Shown here piece after piece: positions 38,106 to 48,832 of a stretch of DNA of 64,000 bases (within the stretch, counting starts at the first letter, position 1; each line of letters begins with the position of its first letter). The DNA comes from Melanocharis versteri (taxonomy: Eukaryota > Chordata > Aves > Passeriformes > Melanocharitidae): the NCBI GenBank assembly GCA_013397845.1, contig VZTG01010064.1, forward strand, positions 48,079-112,078. The letters are read 5' to 3'. Below the pieces are notes generated by a model, which ran no database searches, was not told the origin of the DNA, and was given only the letters and a program-made list of their open reading frames with translations. The position numbers were made by a program, and so were the translations under genes.

Positions 38106-39035
38106 GTCTTAAAACCCATTTCTAGCATATATCATATGATCTTCTTATTTTTACTCTTTAAAGATGCGTGGGTTTTCTATCCTGTACAACTTTCTATTTT
38201 CGATGCATTTCTATAACAACCTTGTTTCTCAGAAAATATTGCAGTGGAAAGAGTTGACAACAAATAAAATAAAAAACCATTCAGAAAGTCCCTGTTATAA
38301 TTTGTATAAAAAGCAGAGGAAATTCTAGTGATAATATATTTCTTTCTTACTAAGGTATTTCTGAAAGAATATTTTAAAGCATATGTAAATCAGACCAGTT
38401 CAACTCCTCAATTCTCATCACACCAGGAGATGCTTCTAGAAATTTCTTTTATTATTTCATTGAAAGAAATTTTATTGCTGAATATTAAAATGTAAATATA
38501 ATCCTTTAAAATTAAATTTTAAAAAAAATTGTCTATGCTGCTGAGAAGTAATGATAAATGGTTATTAAATCCTCTGATCCTATTTAATAAATAGGAATTT
38601 AGGGTGAAATGTCTTCTTAAAAGTCACAAAATAATTATAACAGCTATTAAATTTTGTTTTCTCTGAAATATGGCAAAATTCAAGAGCTGAACAGAGTGGA
38701 CAAGAGAACTGTCACTGGACAGAACAACCATTGAGGCCAGCAGATAACAATATTTCTGACAGATGTGTATGGTATCATCAGGTATGTTATTATGTAATGG
38801 TATCACCATTTGTGTTGCCCATTACACCATGTCCATCTTGCTGGGATATAGATCTGTAAACTAGACATCCTGTACTTGAAGGTTGATATTTATAAAACCT
38901 GAAATATTTCCCTGGTGTCTTTCAGGCTAGTGGAGACACTGTAAGTATCCATTATCTAAGAGAATATTTGGATCCAGACAATCTTGAGTGCACTCTGTAT
39001 GAAAATAAAATAAATTTTAAAAAATTGTGCCTACT
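38106..39035. other. AT-rich unique DNA
   Basis: Nothing recognised. Confidence 0.5.
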
Positions 39036-39135
39036 TAAAACAAAAACAAAAGCAAAAGCAAAAACATAAGAACCCCCAGAACCAAACCAAACCAAACCAA
39101 ACCAAACCCAAAACCAAAAGTAAACCCAAACAAAC
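39036..39135. repeat. A/C-rich low-complexity tract with (CCAAA)n
   Basis: 'acaaaaacaaaagcaaaagc' leads into about five perfect ACCAA units at 39081-39108. Confidence 0.9.
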
Positions 39136-39608
39136 ACTACTGAATAAGTCGAAGACTGCATCAGGTCAGGCATTTTACGCTAGTATTTGTCATGAGTCTG
39201 ATCAAGCTAGTTATCACCACAGATATTCAAGAGAGATAATTACTCTTAGGAGTTCCCTGACATTCTTTGTCTGGCATCTAGATATCGATACACGCTGATA
39301 CTTATGAATACTTATCTGGCGGACCTGACAGCAGTGTCCCCGGCAGCAGGAGCTCTGAGGACAATATAATTCAAATAGTTTTTAAATCTTTGTCTTGAAC
39401 CAAACAAGAGCAAAACAAAATAATTTAGGCTCCATCCCTTGGTTCACTAGGTTGCAACACCAGCATGTATGGGTCATTCATGAAGCACTGACTGAAAACT
39501 CTCTGAGAAGACATGCGTAAACAGCACCTGCTCCTCAGTAATTTAAAGAGAATTTTTTTTCTTTCATATCTATCCAGGAGTCACTTTCTTTTTATACTTC
39601 TTCCCCAG

Positions 39609-39730
39609 GGGAAAAAAAATCAACAACACCAAAACAAACAAACAAACAAAACCAAAAAACAACAACAAAAAACCAAAAGCAAACAAAACCCCCCCCCCAA
39701 AACCAAAAAACCAATCCAAAACAACCCAGG
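39609..39730. repeat. A/C-rich low-complexity tract with CAAA units
   Basis: CAAA and CAA repeats, with a run of about 10 C in the middle ('aaaacccccccccc'). The forward 74-codon frame here, rich in Lys, Gln and Asn, is a product of this composition. Confidence 0.92.
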
Positions 39731-42700
39731 GCTCTAAAGCTTCAAGTATGGCTGTAGAGATATCTTTTTACCATTTACTACTTCCTTTACATGGTTTCCA
39801 ACACAGGAATGTGTGGGAGCTCTGATGGAAAAATATCAGCTCAGAATATAATTTGATTCATTTAAAACAACATTCAGTGTCACAACGATGTGCTATTCAC
39901 AATTTTTTTTTGTACTTCTGTCTTTACCTGTTATCAGCAATGAATACAACTGTGGAAAACATTCAGTATTTATTATTAAAAGCACATGAAATTGCAAAGA
40001 GATGGTGCTCAAATCTGTGCTCAATCCTGCTCTCAGGAAACTCCATTGGAAAAATAGTATTTGTGTAAATGATAGCAGGATGAAGCCCTAAAATAGTATC
40101 ACTTCTATCCATATAACTGCAGCAGTTTCAGAAAGGTGTATTCATTTTGAAATCTTTAATATACAGCATATAATGGATTTTCTCATATCTGATTTAGGAA
40201 TTGAATGAGGCAGATTAGAATACTATTCCTTCTGCCATATTTTACACACGATCTACTTACGGACCTACAAGTTCGTGTGCCATTTGAGCTGATAATACTC
40301 TATCTTGTTATTGATATGCTTTGCTTTTGAATAAATTTTTTTTCCAAGCTATGGTGTAGGTTTTTCTCAATAAAAAATGTTTAAGAAAAGAAGAAAGAAA
40401 AAGGGTCACGTGCATCTATATACAGTTTGCTGAAAATGAGTTTAAATGGCAACATCCATCAAAATTGGGCTTTTGTAATTTTCTTATTCCCAGCCTGTGT
40501 GGGTGAGAGATTTGCTGTGTCACTTGTGCATGAAGCTGGGCAAAATTAAACATACTTTCTTTCCCAAAAATTCATGACAGCAATGTATGTTCATAAAAGA
40601 ATTCTCTGGTCTCATAGAAGGAATAATATGACTTCAGCTGTATATAGTATCAGCAGCCTGCAATCATTAAATTCAGGCAACCAATGGTTTACATCAAAAT
40701 ACTGACTTCAGGTGGCATTTTCTTTTCATCACAGGAGAAAATGGAATTACAGATTTTACTTAAACATATTTAAGGTTTCAGTTTTAAAATATCCTGAAAC
40801 AAGAAAAATACCTAAAACAGAGCTTAAAAATTTGTACTACAGGGATATAGTCAGTACTAAAATAACTCTACACAAATGCTTATATAAAGATACCTGATGT
40901 TCTACAACAGGTCATATTGTCCCTTTATGCTTCTTATGCCTCTCTATTTGCACATCCTAAAGAAAAGCTGACTCTTAAAAACATTAGCATAACTTTCTAA
41001 TAAGTTTCTAATATAATAAAAATAATTAATGAGTGTTCATGACTAAATTCCTTTTTTTATGGCTCAGTTTCTACCTATATTAGCTGAAGAAATTATACTT
41101 TTCTGGTAAATATAATTTCCTAGGGATAGTACTTGCATCTTTTATTTTGAATCTGTCAAAGTAAAAATGTGGTCAGAAAAAGACAGCATTACAATTTTAT
41201 TTTAATTATAGATTGCTTGTTGGAAAGACCATTATCAATAATTTAGGTTTGCAAAATTTTGTTACATGTCTTAACAACAACAAAAAAAAGAGTTTAATGG
41301 ATGCAGTGTGTACTATTCCGACAGAAGAAGATTTTTGCCTGACCAGTTAGAATCTATTATTCATAAGAGTTTTTAGACACCTTATGGAAAACTCCACCTC
41401 TCGTGCCATAATTGTAAGTAGATTGAAAGTTTTCTACAAAATAAAACCTTATTACAATGCTTAAAAATACTTATAACACACATAAAATTATATCATCAGT
41501 CTTTCTTAAATATTTATACGTTTTATTGCTGAGGATGCATTGCTTGCAGCTCAAAGAAACAGAATACAATGACATATTTTAGTTTATGTTAGGTTAAAAA
41601 TACACTAAATATTGAAGGAAATCAATTGTTTCCTTCAGTTCCCTTAGTATCTTTCTTCGTTTACTTTGAAAACTCATGATAGACAATAATAATAATTATC
41701 ATTCAGATCAAGTCAAAAGACCTTAATTAATTATAGTTGAATATCAAACATATGTTATATTCTCTTAAATATTGAACTTTAATAGATTAAACCTTTTATA
41801 CAAAACTCTGAAAGAGATACATTATTTATTAGCATTGATGCACAAAAGTATGATATTTGTTCTATGGGATAATATAGAGATTCTCTTAAAGTACAGCAAA
41901 TCATATTGTAAGCTCATCACAAATGGTACAACACAGTGTTAAATGTCCACTAACTTTTAAGAAATATTTATGTGACCATATGAATATGTCTCGACATGAA
42001 GTGGATGCCTGTAAAAAGATTGCAACTTAGTAAGAACTATAGATTTTTTACAATAATTATGAGGGTTGAAATACTATATAAGCAGGGGGGTTAATTAGAT
42101 AAATAAAAAGAGTAACATACGCTTATCTTCATTACCTCTGATTTTATAAATATAAATTCAGACATACTCAAGGAGTTTATTTTTCTTATTAGGGACCCAA
42201 AATTCTTTATTTCAAAGGATATATTGAATTTTTGCATCATTGAATCTTATGGAAGTTCAACATTAGGTTACAGGACTAATTTTTTAGTTTTTCCTCACAT
42301 TATTTTTAAAGTTCTGCAATATACATAAAAAGATTATGGAATTTAAATAAATAAACCGTACAATCTTTAGCAACTCCCAGACAGGTATTTTTAAAATAAA
42401 TTTTTTACTTGATACTCACCTATGGAAGCAAAAGGGTCTATATGAATATATTCATGTGGGTTCAATGTTAAAATTTGAAGTGTATGGCCTGAACCTTGGC
42501 AATAATAAATGGAAATCTTAATACCACCTTTTTTTTTTTGACATATACTGATTTTTGCCATCCTTGGTAAAAATAGGAGTAATAGGTACTAAAAAAGTAA
42601 ACAGGAGAACAAAATTGTAATAATGGGTGGAAAACAATTGCTCCTTGAAACTTCTGCAAAATATTTTTAAAAGTGGCAATAATAGACATATTTAGGTAAA

Positions 42701-44142
42701 GTTGAAATAGGTATATATGGAAAAATATTATTATCTTAAGAGAAGACAGACAGAAATAGTTAAATTTCTATAATTATTCATTAAAAATGCCATCCCAGTC
42801 ATTCCATTTTTTGAAAGGAAAGAAACATTAAGAAACATCATTGAGATTTGGGACTGCTGTACCTCAAAACGTACTTCGTGGAGATGGAATCCACCAAAGG
42901 TCGACAGGGTTTTAAGCCACTAAACTGCCATTGCCATAATGACAGAGAAAATCAAAGCTCAAGGGACTGTCTTGGAGAACGAAATATATCTCTTGTAGAT
43001 TTTACCTTTGGTGTATTTTGAAATACATCAGTCTCTTGAGGAAGCCAGTTACAGTCTCTGGCAACCACCCTCTTCATTCTTTCTTCATAGTGATGCATCA
43101 GCTGTTTTCCAGTTAATAGCGTGAAATGTGCAGAGTTGTTTTGGCACACTTCTAGATAGTGATGTAATCATATGATAGCTTCTTTAGCCCATTTGGTTTA
43201 TAAAAGGAAAAGACCTAACACACTTCATACTGAACTAGATTTTAACAGGTTGCATATTGTTTATACAGTTGGTCATAGTTGAATATGAATTTCAGGATAT
43301 TTGAATATTAAAAATCTATTTGGTTTTTCACAACTAAAAAATGATAATTTGAAATATCCTTTAAAATGCCAAAATAGAATACTATAGAGGACTATTACAT
43401 TTAAAAATACCTGCTATTAAATTTCTTGTGAATTTCCAACTAAAAAATAAACAGAAATTACACATTTCTATAAGGTATTTCATTTCCATACTTTTGCATA
43501 CTCTGACAAAAGAGCTTTGGATCTGTAAAAGTTTTATTAGGATTGTTTGGTCTGAGGTCATCGCATGGCAATTACAGTTTTATATTTGGTCTGGTATACA
43601 TCAGGGAGGTGAGGAAATAATATTTTCAAAAATCAGTGTCTTTTATAATAATAGGGAATAACTCTAAAAGAAAGTAGTTATTAAGATATTTAAAGAATAA
43701 AATTACATTAAAATGTGTTCAAATACAGTATGATGTATTTATTCTTGAAAAGAATGCATAAAATATGATGATATTCTAAAACAGTTGAACTAATCTGGGC
43801 TTCTGTAGTTTTTGACAAACAACATGCATATCCAAAAACATGATTGTCCTATGAAGGAAAACATAGTTCATAACAGGTATTTGATCCTAATTTAGCTCAA
43901 CAGGAAGAAACTTTTTAAAAAGAAAGTACAGATTCTGGAGAATCATGAGCTGAACACCAACCAGATATGTTCCTGGAAGGAGTCTAGATTCATTAGAATA
44001 AGAAAAGAAAACTAAGTCAAGGTACAGTAATATTCATATATATAAGTCTCTGCTAAAAATACCACAGAATTAGTTTTTCTCCACATTTAGTTTTTTCACC
44101 ACCATGAATGTGTAGCACTGAACCACCTGTAGGTTTGACTGT
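39731..44142. other. AT-rich unique DNA, 4.4 kb, no gene seen
   Basis: No CR1 or LTR piece recognised. A reverse frame of 65 codons at 42952-43149 lies in a slightly GC-richer patch (42840-43190) but shows no known domain. Confidence 0.5.
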
Positions 44143-44163
44143 TATATATATATATATATATAT
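44143..44163. repeat. (TA)n microsatellite
   Basis: About 10 TA units. Confidence 0.95.
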
Positions 44164-44284
44164 CTAAAATTTATGGAGTAAACGTAAATGTCAATGTTGT
44201 TATAGAGTTTTCAGGTTGAACATAGAACATCCAGTGTGATCACTGTAGAGCTTTGCCACTAATTACACTGCTTACCTCAATAAG

Positions 44285-44343
44285 TAAAATAAAATAAAAT
44301 AAAATAAAATAAAATAAAATAAAATAAAATAAAATAAAATAAT
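44285..44343. repeat. (AAAAT)11 microsatellite abutting a CR1 end
   Basis: There are eleven perfect AAAAT units at 44286-44340. A reverse-oriented CR1 3' end begins directly to the right, so the array occupies the place where the CR1 8-bp tail would be. Confidence 0.97.
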
Positions 44344-44430
44344 AGCTGAGGTTGAAAGAATGTCTGGGGATTATCTGGTCCAACCTCCTTGCACAAAGCC
44401 CTGTCAACTAGAGCAGGTGGCCCTTCTCAA
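44344..44430 (-). mobile_element. CR1: CR1 3'-end fragment, reverse orientation
   Basis: 'gctgaggttgaaagaatgtc', 'attatctggtccaacctcct' and 'tgtcaactagagcaggtggc' match the reverse complement of a CR1 3' end of the 'ggtccaacctccctgc' type. Confidence 0.85.
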
Positions 44431-44485
44431 ATGTATGTGACAACTGTACCGTTGCCCTTATAAAACTCCAGCCCGCATTCTAAAT

Positions 44486-44491
44486 CTCTAC
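44486..44491. repeat. Target site duplication CTCTAC, left copy
   Basis: It precedes the LTR's TG at 44492 and is repeated at 45219-45224. Confidence 0.92.
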
Positions 44492-45218
44492 TGTCGCTTG
44501 CGCCGGCGATGACCAGCCCGGCGGGCTGGCGAAGGACTTTGCAGTGGCCGTGCCACTTGGAGGAATTCAGCTTTCGGCTCTTAAAAGAGCCTTTGTGTCA
44601 CCAGTGGGCGCCTTGACGCCGCGCCTGGGGACAGCTCTTAAAAGAGCTTCGGCAACCTCCAGTGTGCTCTGCCGCGCATTGTCTGTTGGCTGGCTCTGAA
44701 AAGAGCCTTTCGCTTTCAGCTCCTTGATGGCAAAGCCACGACCTGTTGGGGATGCAAGCTCGGTGCAGGCAGAGAAGGAAGGAGCAGACTCTTGTTTGCA
44801 GTTTCCAAGCCTTTATTCTCCAGGCGAGAGAACAGGGGGACTCGAAGGGGAGCAAACAAAGAGCCCAACTGCCAGGAGGGCGTGGGTTTTTATATAGTTA
44901 CAAGACAGGGGCGGAGAAAGGGAACAACCAACTGGGAAATGACGGGTGATGACATGTAACAAATGGGGAAACAGGGAAGGAGGGACAAATATGAACTAAC
45001 CAATGGGGGAAACAACTGAACAGAGCTTTCTAGCAACAATAAACATAAACATGAACTGGGAGGGTTTCAGGGAGGAGACTTCTTATGATGGGCACATGGA
45101 GGGTGCGGTAGGCTTAACGACCTCAGCCTCACCTTCAGATTCACTTTCCCTTGCCGGGAAATCAACCCAGTTTATTTCATTTATTTTGAACCTGAAGGCG
45201 GGCTGGGTCACCGCAACA
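44492..45218 (-). mobile_element. ERVK-type solo LTR, 727 bp, reverse orientation (copy 2)
   Basis: It runs from TGTCGCTTGCGCC (44492) to ...CACCGCAACA (45218), with a perfect CTCTAC duplication. Sense is the reverse strand: a clean TATATAAAAA box is the complement of 44887-44896, and AATAAA is the complement of 44812-44817. The U5 part holds three units of about 58 bp, each with a GCTCTTAAAAGAGC-type inverted repeat (44577-44590, 44634-44647, 44693-44706). Copy 1 at 18116-18785 has two, and the 57-bp length difference equals one unit. It is GC-rich with many CpGs retained, and looks younger than copy 1. Confidence 0.94.
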
Positions 45219-45224
45219 CTCTAC
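45219..45224. repeat. Target site duplication CTCTAC, right copy
   Basis: This is a perfect match to 44486-44491. Confidence 0.92.
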
Positions 45225-45880
45225 CAATAATATCTTCATACCAGATAGGAGTACATATGCAGGTCAAAGGAAAAATAATAATCCCATTAACTCTAAAGAA
45301 AATGTAGTACTATTCTACTTACTGTTCCTCAAGACAGATTTAATTGGAAGTATGCTTTTAAATACCCTGGGAGTTCCCAGGTTAAGTACCTATGCAGCTC
45401 ATTTATGGAGTCAAAATTCTCAATCAGGGATTTGCTTCCTAATGACTTTGCTTTAACATCTATGGCTGTGTTTCGTCAGTGTGGTTGAGACTGCCATTAA
45501 GGACAGAAGGAGAATATAATGTTCCATCTAAATTATCCGTGAACTTAATCTAAAACTACTCTTTGCAACTCTTCAACTCCACTTACTGAATATAATGTTA
45601 CATGATGAAAATACAGTAAAATTGATACAAGTGTTGTGGGGAAAACAAAAATATTTTATCACCATAAAAGAATTAATTACATTTTTGATGTACCAGTATT
45701 TAAAACGGCTCTTGATGTCTTCACCTCAGGAAACCATTATATGTATAATGCCTAATTATTCACTGTAATTAATTTTTGTGTGTTCTACAAAATCCACATT
45801 AGTTTTTCTAGCTTTTGTATGCTAAAGCTCCTCTCTTAGTCAACCACAGTTGTTGCAGTTGCTGTTTTCTATAAAAGCAG
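45225..45880. other. AT-rich unique DNA
   Basis: Nothing recognised. Confidence 0.5.
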
Positions 45881-45881
45881 C

Positions 45882-46025
45882 TGTGCCACTGTAAAATGTT
45901 TAGTGCACATAACACACTAAAATTCTCCATGTGTAATGATACTACTAAATATGCACATGGGCGTTTGTGTATTTGTATGCGCACATTTCACATTATTGGA
46001 ATCATGTCTCATGGTTGTGACTATT
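45882..46025. repeat. Unclassified direct repeat, copy A (~140 bp)
   Basis: 'agtgcacataacacactaaa', 'taatgatactactaaatatg', 'gtttgtgtatttgtatgcgc' and 'cacattattggaatcatgtc' recur in the same order at 47008-47155. Homology starts near 'gctgtgccactgtaaaatg' and ends sharply after 'gtgacta'. It matches no repeat family I recognise. Confidence 0.85.
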
Positions 46026-47007
46026 CTCGATGACTGTTTTCTGATCTTACTCTCTTTCTAGGAAAAGTCACCAACTCTGCTTGAACAGTATGTCATAGGC
46101 TTACAAAAACTGATGTTGGGAAAACAGATAATTCACATATAACAGAATATTTTAACGTAAGTATTTCACTCACCCAATGTGAAAAGTAAAAATGTCTTGT
46201 GGCAGACACATCATCTGCTCACAATTCAAAGGATCATGCAAGTCTCAAAACAGTTGAGATGAAACAAATTATATTTGCACACATTTAAATATACCACAAT
46301 TTTCTTGAATGCCTCTCTCTGGTAAAAATAATGTACCACAGCTGCACATGAATTCCAAATTGTATAGAATCAACACCCAAGTAAAGCTGACTTGTCAACA
46401 AAGTCTGAACCAACATTTCAATATTCAGTCATGGTATTCCAATATTTTCACACAGCTAATATATTATCAAAATGAACTTTCATCCTGCTTTTACTGCCTG
46501 TTGTTATGATCACATGATATTTTTGCAACATCAACTGCTTCTGTGGAAAAACAACATTATGAGTGCACTGAACTGTTTCACCCTCTTTTAACATAATTTA
46601 TTACGTGTACACCATCAGTACACCACACAAATATTAAGAAGTACTGCATAAGTCACCTTTGTACCAGCTTGAGAAACTCTGAAATAAGCCTAATTTAAGA
46701 AAAAATGGAAGACACTATTTCTCAGGGACATTAAATTGTTCATCTTTTATAACTCTTGGAAGAGATGAGCAGCACACCAGTCTCTGGGAATCACGATGCA
46801 CTGATGTTCCAGTAGCCTTGAAATACAAGAAAATCTTTCTTTCAGCAAATTATGTGGGATGAAAAAAATGACTGATCTCAGTGTTCTTCCACAATTATAT
46901 CATTTGAATTATTTACTAAACTAACTAATGCAATTGCTTATGCCTATACTCCCAGCAGATGCTCAGAACAGAGTTTGCCTTGAAGTTACTAGTCATTACA
47001 TGAGAGC
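46026..47007. other. AT-rich unique spacer between the direct repeats
   Basis: About 1 kb with no recognised element and no open frame above 66 codons. Confidence 0.5.
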
Positions 47008-47155
47008 TATGTTCACAGTGGTAAAACGTTTGGTGCACATAACACAGTAAAATCCTAAATGCCTAATGATACTACTAAGTATGAACATAGGCATTTGTGT
47101 ATTTGTCTGTATGTGCACATTCCACATTATTGGAATCCTGTCCCACGGTGGTGAC
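47008..47155. repeat. Unclassified direct repeat, copy B (~148 bp)
   Basis: 'ggtgcacataacacagtaaa', 'taatgatactactaagtatg', 'catttgtgtatttgtctgta' and 'cacattattggaatcctgtc' align to copy A at roughly 80-85% by eye, with a small insertion. It has the same orientation as copy A. Confidence 0.85.
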
Positions 47156-47509
47156 TAAATTTGAGAAGTTTCCTTAAGGTCAATATACATGCCAACTGAT
47201 TATGAATCATACACAGGACAGTAAAACTCCTGGTTCTGACCAAAAATGGAGAGAGGAAAAGTACCTGAAGAGTACCTCCATCCAGCCTCCTTCTAAAAAC
47301 AGACCAGTTCAGGGGAAACCCCAAATATAATCACTGTCAAAGAGTTTTATTTTATCGTTATTAACATTATGAAGTACTTATAATACATATTCATCAAATC
47401 ACTGTAAGTTCAAGAACAGCTTACAATTCCTAGATAACAGACTTCATCATGAGAAAGAAACAGCTTTACAATCATTTTCTCTCTAAAATACAAGATAATT
47501 TTTCTTTTC
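47156..47509. other. AT-rich unique DNA
   Basis: Nothing recognised. Confidence 0.5.
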
Positions 47510-48160
47510 TTGGCAGCATATTGGCAAGATGCTGTCAGTGTGGGTGCTGTGGGGAGGCCTCTGTGGAAAGACATCTGTCTCATTCAGGCCACAGCTGGCT
47601 CCAGCTGGCTCCAGTAAACCCTTCAAGGACACAACTGAGCCCATCTGTCACACATGGTGCCCTTTCAAAAATGTGTATAAAAGGTTAAAAACTGCCAGCT
47701 ATAGAAATAACAAAAAGAGTGAGAGAGACCAGAGGGAATACCAAAGTCACAGCAGGAAGGGGAAGAACACCATGCTGGAGAAGAGCTCCATATTGCAACC
47801 CATGGAAGTCTTGTACTGTCTGTGTCCAAGCTGCAGCTGGGTATCTCTGAGGGAACTGCAGAATATAAAGGGGACACAATGGAGCAGAGGAAGTGTGAGG
47901 AGAAAGGAGAGGCAGAGAGGAACTACAGTGCACTGACTTTAGATCCCACCTGCTATATCCCCCTGAACCGAGGGGGGGACAATGGTGTTTTGGAGTGCAG
48001 GATTAAGGATCAGCTTGAGAGGAAAAGGGATTGTTTTAAGGTTTTTCTCTCTATTTCCCACCAGGCAAATGAGTAATTTCTTATTTGTTTTAACTGGCAA
48101 TAATTTAAGATAATTTTCCCAAGATGAGTCTGTCCTGCTAACAGCTATCTCCTTGTCTGG
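47510..48160 (+). mobile_element. ERVL-type LTR, forward orientation, 3' truncated
   Basis: In order this follows the sense strand of the family seen in reverse at 3905-4850 and 31926-32262. Landmarks are 'ggctccagtaaacc...ctgagcccatct', a TATAAAA box at 47676-47682, 'gagcagaggaagtgtgagga', 'tttgttttaactggcaataa', and 'aattttcccaagatgagtct'. The poly-A signal reads AATAAT at 48099-48104 instead of AATAAA. The terminal ...CACTACA part is missing where CR1 sequence begins. The 135-codon frame at 47529-47936 is LTR translated in one register and not a gene. Confidence 0.65.
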
Positions 48161-48820
48161 TGAGAGAGCCAACTAGAGAAAGTACTCCATTGGACCCGTT
48201 GTTTGCAAGCAGAGAAGCACTAGTGGGTGATGTAGTGGTCAGAGGCTGTTTTTCGCACAGCAGTGGTGAAATGACAGTTTTCAGTCCTGGAAAAGTAATG
48301 AGAGGATCAGCAGAGATGCCACTTTTGACATCCAGAGGGAAGACTGACTTGCTTAGGAGACTGATGGAGAAAGTCGCTTGGGATGCAGTCCTGAAGGGCA
48401 AAAGAGTCCAGGAATTCTAGACACTCTTTAAGAAGAGCCAGGAAGAAGATGTGGGAAACTACTAGCCTGTCATTTTGACCTCGGGGCCAGGGAAGCTTAT
48501 GGAACAGGTTGTCTTCAGTGCCATCTCTCAGCACATATGGGGCAACCAGGTGGTCAGGCCCAGTAAGTACAGGTGTATGAAAGGCAGGTCCTGCCTGACC
48601 AGCCTGATCTCCTTTTATGACTTGTATCTGGTTAATGGATGAGGAAGAGGCTGTGGATGTTGTTTACCTGGACTTTAGTAAAGCTTTTGACACAAGTGTC
48701 CACAGCGTCCTTTTGGAAAAGCTGGTAACCCACAGCTTAGATGGGTGTATTCTTCACTGGGAAAAGCCTGGCTGGGCCCAGAGAATGGTGGAGTTATATC
48801 CAGTTGATATTAAAATCCTC
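48161..48820 (+). mobile_element. CR1: CR1 LINE, ORF2 portion, forward orientation
   Basis: Translation gives CR1 ORF2 linker sequence ('DPLFASREALVGDVVVRG', 'LLRRLMEKVAWDAVLKGK') and then a jump to 'EDVGNY', 'KLMEQVVFSAISQHI' and 'CMKGRSCLTSLISFYDL'. It continues to the motif-A region and stops near 48820, before motif C. The piece is truncated at both ends and has an internal deletion after 'LFKKS'. Confidence 0.9.
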
Positions 48821-48832
48821 TGCAAATATTAG
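48617..48832 (+). pseudogene. CR1 reverse transcriptase remnant with intact motif A
   Basis: A 71-codon frame carries an intact YLDFSKAFD (48665-48691), the motif-A aspartate pair of CR1 reverse transcriptase, followed by 'VHSVLLEKLVTHSLDGC'. Upstream ORF2 sequence is cut off by stops (for example the TAG at 48418-48420) and frame changes. Motif C (FADD) is absent because the element ends first. It is non-functional. Confidence 0.88.

Noticed and set aside
47529..47936. 135-codon forward frame
   Set aside because: It lies inside an ERVL-type LTR, with no retroviral or host domain.
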